NCBI RefSeq assembly: GCF_016616235.1
Contig: NZ_CP067100.1
Span: 5,019,001 to 5,083,000 of the forward strand
Direction: 5' to 3'
Length of the DNA stretch: 64,000 nucleotides
Origin: Bradyrhizobium diazoefficiens
Lineage (GTDB): Bacteria; Pseudomonadota; Alphaproteobacteria; Rhizobiales; Xanthobacteraceae
The position numbers were made by a program, and so were the translations under genes. The notes under the pieces were generated by a model. It made no database searches. It was not told the DNA's origin and saw nothing but the letters and a program-made list of their open reading frames with translations. Every line of letters starts with the position of its first letter. Positions within the stretch are counted from its first letter, which is position 1. Of the stretch, positions 58,706 through 64,000 are shown piece by piece.

Positions 58706-58731
58706 ACGAGGCGTGCCGCAGTACGCCTCGT
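58706..58731 (+). terminator. Strong inverted repeat after the second OYE gene
   Basis: ACGAGGCGT (58706-58714) and ACGCCTCGT (58723-58731) flank an 8-base loop, with T-richness before and after. It probably ends transcripts of the OYE gene. It makes a start at ATG 58764 more likely than ATG 58734 for the thioesterase. Confidence 0.5.
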
Positions 58732-58763
58732 GAATGTTTAGCAATTGCGAGCCATCAGCAAAC

Positions 58764-59219
58764 ATGTCGTACGAAGACTTGATCAAGCAGACCGAGGCGC
58801 GACGCCCGGCCGCGTGGGACTTGCTCGGCGTCGGCGCCGTCTCCTACGATCAGACACGCGACCGCGTCATAATCGAGTGGCATGCCGAGCCGCGGCACTG
58901 CCATTCCACTGAAGGGCACCCGAAAGGCGGCATTGTCCAGGGTGGAATCGTCACGGGCTGGCTGGACGGCGCCATGGCCACCGCGAGCCTGTTGCGCGGT
59001 GAATACCAGATCACGGTCGCCAGCCTCGAAATCAAGGTTGCGTTCCTGCTGCCCGCGCACCCGGGCCTATATCGGGCTTACGGCAAGGTGATCCGGCAGG
59101 GACGCAGCGTCGGCTTCCTGGAAGCTGAGCTGCGGGATTCGAACGACGTACTCATTGCGACGGCAAGCTCGACGGCGGCCCTGCGGCCCAAGAATCCCGC
59201 CGGGACAAGCCCGTCGTAA
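58764..59219 (+). CDS. PaaI-type hotdog thioesterase
   Basis: 151 residues from ATG 58764; an in-frame ATG at 58734 would place the start beside a strong hairpin. The hotdog signature is GHPKGGIVQGGIVTGWLDGA, followed by the strand pattern ITVASLEIKVAFLLPAHPG, YGKVIRQGRSVGFLEAELRD and VLIATASSTAALRP. It hydrolyses acyl- or aryl-CoA to recycle CoA. Last gene of the rightward operon. Confidence 0.85.
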   Translation: MSYEDLIKQTEARRPAAWDLLGVGAVSYDQTRDRVIIEWHAEPRHCHSTEGHPKGGIVQGGIVTGWLDGAMATASLLRGEYQITVASLEIKVAFLLPAHPGLYRAYGKVIRQGRSVGFLEAELRDSNDVLIATASSTAALRPKNPAGTSPS

Positions 59220-59240
59220 TCTCTTCGCGGCCTACGGCTC

Positions 59241-60101
59241 TCAGAAGCCGTAGAGCCGGGCCGCATTGTCGATCAGGATCTTCCTGCGGACGGCCTCGTC
59301 AGGCACGCAGCGCCTGAACAAATCCATCAGCACGGCCTCCTTTGGGACCGCATCGTCGGCGTGTCCGACATGCGGCCAGTCGCTGCCCCAGACCAGCCGG
59401 TCCGGGTTCGCGGCGACCAGCGCCTTCATGAAGTCTTCCGTGTCCTTGTACGGGCTGCCGATCCGGGTGTTGCGATCCGCACCCGATAGCTTGCACCAAT
59501 AGCGGCCACTCTTGAGGCCACGGTCGCAGAACCACTGGTAGCCGCTGTAATTGACGGTCTTGTCCGCCATGGTGCGGCCCTGATGGTCGATGACGAAGTC
59601 GAGCGGCAGCTTTTCGATCTCCGGCGCCAGCTGCTGCAGATCGCCGGTCTCGATCCAGAGCTGTGCGTGCCAGCCACGCTCGGCGATGCGTGGCGCCAAG
59701 GCTTTCAGGTCGTCCAAATTCATGCCGCCGCCCGACAACACAGGCTTGCCGTCTTGATAGAGGAGATTGATGCGCACGCCCTTCAAGCCTGCATCGGTCA
59801 ACTCGTCCAGCCGTTTGTCGGTGACGTCCTGATTGAGGATCGCGACCGCGCGCAGCTTGTCCGGAAAGCGCTTCAGGGCTTCGAGCGTGACCTCATTGTC
59901 CGAGCCGGCATTGCCCGCATGGACGATCACGCCGCGCGAAATGCCGATCGACTTCCAGACGTCGAACAACTTCTCGACCGGGAATTCCTGCCTCGGGGCG
60001 AATTTTCCGGAATAGTCGACCGGGAAACGATCGAACGGCCCATAGATGTGGACGTGGCAATCGCAGCTGCCGTCCGGGAATTTATCGAGCTTCTCCGTCA
60101 T
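59241..60101 (-). CDS. Amidohydrolase-family hydrolase (LigI-like), paralogue of 52736
   Basis: 286 residues. FPDGSCDCHVHIYGPFDRFP, VIDHQGRTMADK and LVWGSDWPHVGHADDAV mirror the first copy, including the metal-binding HxH and terminal Asp. It ends the leftward operon. Two copies of a hydrolase in facing operons suggest two related substrates or two entry points. Confidence 0.9.
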   Translation of the reverse strand: MTEKLDKFPDGSCDCHVHIYGPFDRFPVDYSGKFAPRQEFPVEKLFDVWKSIGISRGVIVHAGNAGSDNEVTLEALKRFPDKLRAVAILNQDVTDKRLDELTDAGLKGVRINLLYQDGKPVLSGGGMNLDDLKALAPRIAERGWHAQLWIETGDLQQLAPEIEKLPLDFVIDHQGRTMADKTVNYSGYQWFCDRGLKSGRYWCKLSGADRNTRIGSPYKDTEDFMKALVAANPDRLVWGSDWPHVGHADDAVPKEAVLMDLFRRCVPDEAVRRKILIDNAARLYGF

Positions 60102-60108
60102 GGTGCCC

Positions 60109-60885
60109 TCACTTGCCGGTGAAATTGGCGGATCGGCGCTCCGCCGTGGATTTGACGCCTTCGCGGAAATCGTCCGTCACGCGCAGGCGGTTCTGCTCGG
60201 CGAGTTCATGATCCGTCGCCTTCTTGACGCGGTCCGCTAGGCCGGCACGCATCGTCGCACGGGTCGACAGCAGGCCGAGCGGCGAACATTCGGCAATTTC
60301 CTGCGCGAGCGACAGGGCGGCCGCGCGGACCTGGTCCTGAGCGACCAGCACGCTGGCCAATCCCATCGCCAGCGCCTGCTCACCGGTGACGCGCCGGCTG
60401 GTGTAGAACATCAGCTCGGCGTTCGACTTGCCGATGGCTTCCGGCAGCGTGACGGTCAGTCCGAAGCCGGGATGAAAGCCGAGGCGCGTGAAGTTCGCGG
60501 CAAACCGGGCCTCGGGACAGGTCACGCGGAAGTCCGCCGACATCGCGAGACCGAAGCCGCCGCCGATCGCAGCGCCCTGCACCGCTGCGACGATCGGCTT
60601 CTTGTTCCGGAAGATGCGCACGGCCTCGATATAGAGGTGACCGCCGTCCCGCCGGTCGTTGTTGTCCTGCGCGCCCTGCGCCGGCGTGTTGAAATCGGCG
60701 CCGGCGCAGAACGCCTTGCCCTGCGCGGCAAGGACGACGGACCGGATCTCGTGGTTCGCATCGATCTTGTCCAGCGCATCGGCAATGTCGCGAATGAGCT
60801 GGAGATCGAAATAGTTCAGCGGCGGCCGCTGGATCTCGATCATTGCGACGTGACCTTGCGTGGTAACCGCGATATCAGTGCTCAT
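60109..60885 (-). CDS. Enoyl-CoA hydratase/isomerase family protein
   Basis: 258 residues. Oxyanion-hole motifs AAQGKAFCAGADFNTP and AVQGAAIGGGFGLAMSADFR. The position of the first catalytic glutamate (PEI-x-LG in crotonase) reads NFTRLG, whereas the second (NAELMFYTSRRV) keeps Glu. The reaction could therefore be isomerisation, hydrolysis or another crotonase chemistry rather than simple hydration. Downstream of two acyl-CoA dehydrogenases in the leftward operon. Confidence 0.9.
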   Translation of the reverse strand: MSTDIAVTTQGHVAMIEIQRPPLNYFDLQLIRDIADALDKIDANHEIRSVVLAAQGKAFCAGADFNTPAQGAQDNNDRRDGGHLYIEAVRIFRNKKPIVAAVQGAAIGGGFGLAMSADFRVTCPEARFAANFTRLGFHPGFGLTVTLPEAIGKSNAELMFYTSRRVTGEQALAMGLASVLVAQDQVRAAALSLAQEIAECSPLGLLSTRATMRAGLADRVKKATDHELAEQNRLRVTDDFREGVKSTAERRSANFTGK

Positions 60886-60911
60886 GTGGTGTCAGATTCC
60901 TTTTGTCCTGA

Positions 60912-62069
60912 TCAGCGAAGTCCAAGTCCGCGCGCGATGATGCCGCGCAGGACTTCCGTAGTGCCGCCCTGGATCGTCAGCTTCGGTGCGATCTTGAGCT
61001 CGAAGTCCAGCTTGTCGCGGAATGCGTCTTCCTCGTCGTCCTGGAGGTCGAGCAGCGAAGCGAGCTCGCGAACCCGGTGCGGCAGGCCCTGCTCCCACAC
61101 CGTGCCGAGATCCTTGACGATTGCGGCCTCGACGACGGGTTCGCGGCCCGCTTCGAGCATCCCCGCCACCGAGACTGACATGCGGCGTAGCGTATGCAAT
61201 TGCGCGACCAGCCGCCCGATGCCGACGGTCACCCGCACGTCCGGCTTCGCGCCCGCCGCGTTGGTGAGGGCAAGCAGCGCGTCGTATGTTTCGAGAAACC
61301 GTTCAGGCCCGGAGCGCTCATAGGCCAGCTCGCTCGTTGCCTGCTTCCAGGCGCCGTCGACCTCGCCGATGACGTGATTATCCGGAATGAAAGCATCCTG
61401 GAACACGACCTCGTTGAAGTCGCGCTGGCCGCTCATCTGGCCGATCGGCCGGCAAGTGATGCCGGGCGTCTTCATGTCGACCAGGAATGACGTCAGGCCG
61501 TGCCGCCGGTTTTCCTTGGTCGAACCGGAGGTCCGGAACAAGCCGATCATGTAGTCAGCAATGTGCGCGCTGCTGGTCCAGACTTTCGTTCCGTTGATCA
61601 GCCAGCCGCCGTCCGTCTTGGTCGCCTTCGTGCTTGCCGCGAACAGGTCCGAGCCGGAGTTGGGCTCGCTCATGCCGATGCAGAAGAACAGCTCGCCGCG
61701 GATGATGCGGGGAAGCACGTCCTGCTTGATCTTTTCATGGGCGTAACGAATGAGGGTCGGGCCGCTCTGCCGATCCGCCACGAAGAAACGCCGCACCGGC
61801 GCATTGGCGATACGCATCTCCTCGGTGACGACATAGCGCTCGAGGAAGCTGCGCTCCTGACCGCCATATTTCTTCGGCCAGGTCATGCCGATCCAGCCTT
61901 TCGCGCCGACACGGCGGGAGAACTCATCCGCGTTCTTCGCGCCGACCTCCGGCCTGTCAGGATCGAACGTGCCGGCTGCGATCTCGCTCTCCAGAAATGC
62001 CCGGACTTCCTTGCGCAGCTCCTGGCAATGAGCCGGCAGGCGCATGGCATCGAAATGAATGAGGGACAT
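60912..62069 (-). CDS. Acyl-CoA dehydrogenase (large partner)
   Basis: 385 residues, behind AAAGGAGC. Family motifs include GWIGMTWPKKYGGQERSFLE, FFCIGMSEPNSGSDLFAAST and the C-terminal LTIQGGTTEVLRGIIARGLG. It has a full FAD-binding set. Together with the smaller dehydrogenase just upstream (gap 11 bases) it looks like a heteromeric pair of the type used for CoA esters of steroids or cyclic acids. Confidence 0.92.
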   Translation of the reverse strand: MSLIHFDAMRLPAHCQELRKEVRAFLESEIAAGTFDPDRPEVGAKNADEFSRRVGAKGWIGMTWPKKYGGQERSFLERYVVTEEMRIANAPVRRFFVADRQSGPTLIRYAHEKIKQDVLPRIIRGELFFCIGMSEPNSGSDLFAASTKATKTDGGWLINGTKVWTSSAHIADYMIGLFRTSGSTKENRRHGLTSFLVDMKTPGITCRPIGQMSGQRDFNEVVFQDAFIPDNHVIGEVDGAWKQATSELAYERSGPERFLETYDALLALTNAAGAKPDVRVTVGIGRLVAQLHTLRRMSVSVAGMLEAGREPVVEAAIVKDLGTVWEQGLPHRVRELASLLDLQDDEEDAFRDKLDFELKIAPKLTIQGGTTEVLRGIIARGLGLR

Positions 62070-62080
62070 TGCGGCTCCTT

Positions 62081-63157
62081 TCAGCGAGAGGCCAGCAGGG
62101 GCCAGAGTTCCCGGGGACCTCTGGCGGTGATGAACTCACCGAGCTTGAGGCTCCAGAACGTTTCGTCACCGAACTCATCGCGCCACGACAGCAGACGCAG
62201 CGTGAAGCGGTGCAGGATATGCTCGTCGGTGAAGCCGATCGCGCCGTGCACCTGATGGGCAATGCCGGTCCCGACCTCAGCGGCCTCGCTGCAGCGAATC
62301 TTGGCCGCAGCAATCTCCAGCAGCGCGGCGGCGTCATCGAAGCCGGTGTTGGCGATGGTATCGGCAGCGGACGCCGCAGCGGATGCTGCCGCAGCGACCT
62401 CACCGCCGAGCCGCGCGAGGCTGTGCTGGATTGCCTGGAATTTCGAGATCGGCTTCTCGAACGCGACACGCTGCTGCGAATAAAGAACCGAGAGTTCGAG
62501 AATCCTATCCAGAGCGCCTGCAATCTGCTGCGCTCGCACCGCTGCGCCCATCAGCAGGAGAACGTCCTTCTCACGTGCTCCCGACTCCTTCAAGCGCGCA
62601 CTGTGAACCGGCAGAACGTTCGCGAACTCCACGGTGTCGCGCGCGTCGCCCGCGAGGCTCTTGCCGGGCTGCAGCTTGCAATCGGCTGTTCGGACCAGAG
62701 CGACCGACGGCCCCTCGTCCCCAGTGGCCAGCAGGACGAGATGCTCGACATCGCTCGCAAAGGGCACCATGCGGGCCCGGCCGTTGACGCGGCCGGCCTT
62801 GTCGAGCGTGAGATGATCCTTCGGCCGCACCGGCGCCACCGTCATCGGGCCGCCCGGCGCGGTCAGACCCGCACGATCCAGCAGCCACCCGGCCAGAAGC
62901 GTTTCCGCGAGCGGCACTGCCAAGGCCGCGCGGCCCGCCTCGCGGATGATGCCGAAGCCGTCGGCGAGCGACGCTCCTGCACCGCCGGCAGTCTCGGAAG
63001 CCCAGGCGAGGTCCAGTCCGATCTCCTGAAGCGACGACCAGAGCGGCGCCTTCCAGGCATCGTCGCGCTTCTGCACGATGGTCTGCGGATCGGCCAGATC
63101 CGCAAGGACACGCGCGGCGGTTTCGGCGACGAGGGTTTCCGAAGCTGACATCATCAT
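62081..63157 (-). CDS. Acyl-CoA dehydrogenase (small partner)
   Basis: 358 residues. Starts with three Met codons, the first at 63157. The N-terminal domain is short (LQEIGLDLAWASETAGGAGA) and the conserved C-terminal HQVHGAIGFTDEHILHRFTL is present, but several FAD-contact motifs of the large partner are weak. This uneven split is usual in alpha2beta2 heteromeric acyl-CoA dehydrogenases. Seven bases separate it from the CoA-transferase stop. Confidence 0.9.
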   Translation of the reverse strand: MMMSASETLVAETAARVLADLADPQTIVQKRDDAWKAPLWSSLQEIGLDLAWASETAGGAGASLADGFGIIREAGRAALAVPLAETLLAGWLLDRAGLTAPGGPMTVAPVRPKDHLTLDKAGRVNGRARMVPFASDVEHLVLLATGDEGPSVALVRTADCKLQPGKSLAGDARDTVEFANVLPVHSARLKESGAREKDVLLLMGAAVRAQQIAGALDRILELSVLYSQQRVAFEKPISKFQAIQHSLARLGGEVAAAASAAASAADTIANTGFDDAAALLEIAAAKIRCSEAAEVGTGIAHQVHGAIGFTDEHILHRFTLRLLSWRDEFGDETFWSLKLGEFITARGPRELWPLLASR

Positions 63158-63164
63158 TCTCTCG

Positions 63165-64000
63165 TTAGGTGGATGAAGGGCGCGGGCCGATTACGCCCTC
63201 GGTTCGGAGCACGGCGATTTCGGATTCCGACATGTCGAGCATGGACGACAGTACCTCGTCGGTGTTCGCACCCAATCTGGAGGAGACCGCGGCCGGCAGC
63301 CTGTCGGCACCGTGGATGCGGATCGGGCTGTCCGGAATCACGATCCGTCCGAACTGCGGATGCTCGAGCCATTCCAGCATCCCGCGCGCATGCATATGCC
63401 GGTCGTTACAGACCTCTTCGAGGTCGCGGACCGGCGCGGACGGCACCTTGAATTTCGCCAGCGCCGCGCAGGCCTCCTCGCGGGTGATCTTCGAGCTCCA
63501 GTCCGCGATCAGTTGGTCCGTTTCGTCCATGTTGCGAACGCGCGTGACCTTGTCCCGGAAGCGCGGATCATCGGCCAGCTCGGTCCGCCCGATTGCCTGC
63601 AGCAAATTGCTCCAATGCTTGTCGTTGGTAGCAATGATCGCGATGTAGCCGTCGCTTGCCGGATAGACATTATATGGCGCCGCGGAGAGTCCGCCGTGGC
63701 GATTGCCGGTGCGCGGCGGCGCCCGGCCGATGTCGTACATGTAGGCAAGGTTGGAGGCGAGTGCGGGAAACACGGCTTCCTGCATCGCCACTTCCACCAG
63801 CCGGCCGAGGCCCGTGATCTGCCGCTCGTACAAGGCTGTCATGACGCCGGCATAGAGGTGAATGCCGCTCATGAAATCGACCAGCGCGGGACCGGCCTTG
63901 ACGGGCGGACTATCCGGAAAGCCGGTGACGCTCATGAGCCCCGACACGGCCTGAACGGTCACGTCCATCGCCAGATTGTCCTTGTCCGGACCCGACAGCC
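63165..64000 (-). CDS. CaiB/BaiF-family CoA-transferase (5' end outside window)
   Basis: The frame is open to the right edge, so at least 278 residues are seen and the N-terminal third is missing; the internal ATG at 63968 is not the start. LSGPDKDNLAMDVTVQAVSG, the catalytic aspartate in PALVDFMSGIHLYAGVM, and TGNRHGGLSAAPYNVYPASD identify the family. It is paralogous to the gene at 53597 and opens, or nearly opens, the leftward catabolic operon. Confidence 0.92.
   Translation of the reverse strand, partial: LSGPDKDNLAMDVTVQAVSGLMSVTGFPDSPPVKAGPALVDFMSGIHLYAGVMTALYERQITGLGRLVEVAMQEAVFPALASNLAYMYDIGRAPPRTGNRHGGLSAAPYNVYPASDGYIAIIATNDKHWSNLLQAIGRTELADDPRFRDKVTRVRNMDETDQLIADWSSKITREEACAALAKFKVPSAPVRDLEEVCNDRHMHARGMLEWLEHPQFGRIVIPDSPIRIHGADRLPAAVSSRLGANTDEVLSSMLDMSESEIAVLRTEGVIGPRPSST

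Overview
The window looks like chromosomal accessory DNA from a high-GC alphaproteobacterium, most likely Bradyrhizobium or a close relative. The evidence is the codon bias, frequent GGAGG-type ribosome sites, alphaproteobacterial LexA-type boxes, a Ku/LigD end-joining system, an HWE/HisKA_2-type sensor kinase beside a NepR-like small protein, DUF3606 and DUF6894-like proteins, and many LivK-type and Bug-type solute-binding proteins. This is inferred from gene content; there is no rRNA or other phylogenetic marker here. I found no tRNA, rRNA, CRISPR array or intact insertion sequence.

Region 1 (about 1-7.7 kb) is a ring-hydroxylating dioxygenase cluster: reductase (5' end outside the window), Rieske alpha and beta subunits, a dehydrogenase, a Rieske ferredoxin, a TetR regulator and two extradiol-dioxygenase-like proteins. 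It ends in two decayed genes, an SDR and a LysR regulator.

Region 2 (about 7.7-39 kb) is a DNA-repair, stress and signalling block packed with small orphan genes. It has intact ku, an SRAP abasic-site protein, LigD (ligase and polymerase only), PolX and a protein-isoaspartate methyltransferase. It also has two response regulators, a diguanylate cyclase, a HisKA_2 kinase with a NepR-like neighbour, and an ECF41 sigma factor with its AhpD-like partner and a matching promoter. Other contents are a PIN-WYL-like fusion, MAPEG proteins and an ArsR/SRPBCC pair. A short catabolic insert (FAD monooxygenase, Bug receptor, LysR) lies at 14.5-18 kb. Partial copies of ligD, ku and SRAP lie near the intact genes in a reciprocal pattern, as if two ancestral repair islands had each lost different genes. 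A 5'-truncated Bug receptor marks the right border.

Region 3 (39-51.2 kb) is an amide-utilisation system. Leftward from 49 kb run an amidase, an acetamidase/formamidase, a five-part Liv/Urt-type ABC importer, an SDR and a second amidase. Divergent amiC and amiR genes, together with a strong promoter followed by an intrinsic terminator in the leader, indicate control by transcription antitermination.

Region 4 (51.5-64 kb) is a CoA-dependent catabolic region governed by an IclR regulator. A rightward operon (amidohydrolase, CaiB-type CoA-transferase, two Old-Yellow-Enzyme reductases, LivK-type binding protein, hotdog thioesterase) faces a leftward operon (CoA-transferase running off the window, two acyl-CoA dehydrogenases, enoyl-CoA hydratase, amidohydrolase). 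The two operons carry paralogous amidohydrolases and CoA-transferases. The substrate cannot be named from sequence; uptake of a carboxylic acid, CoA activation and ring or side-chain degradation is the likely scheme.
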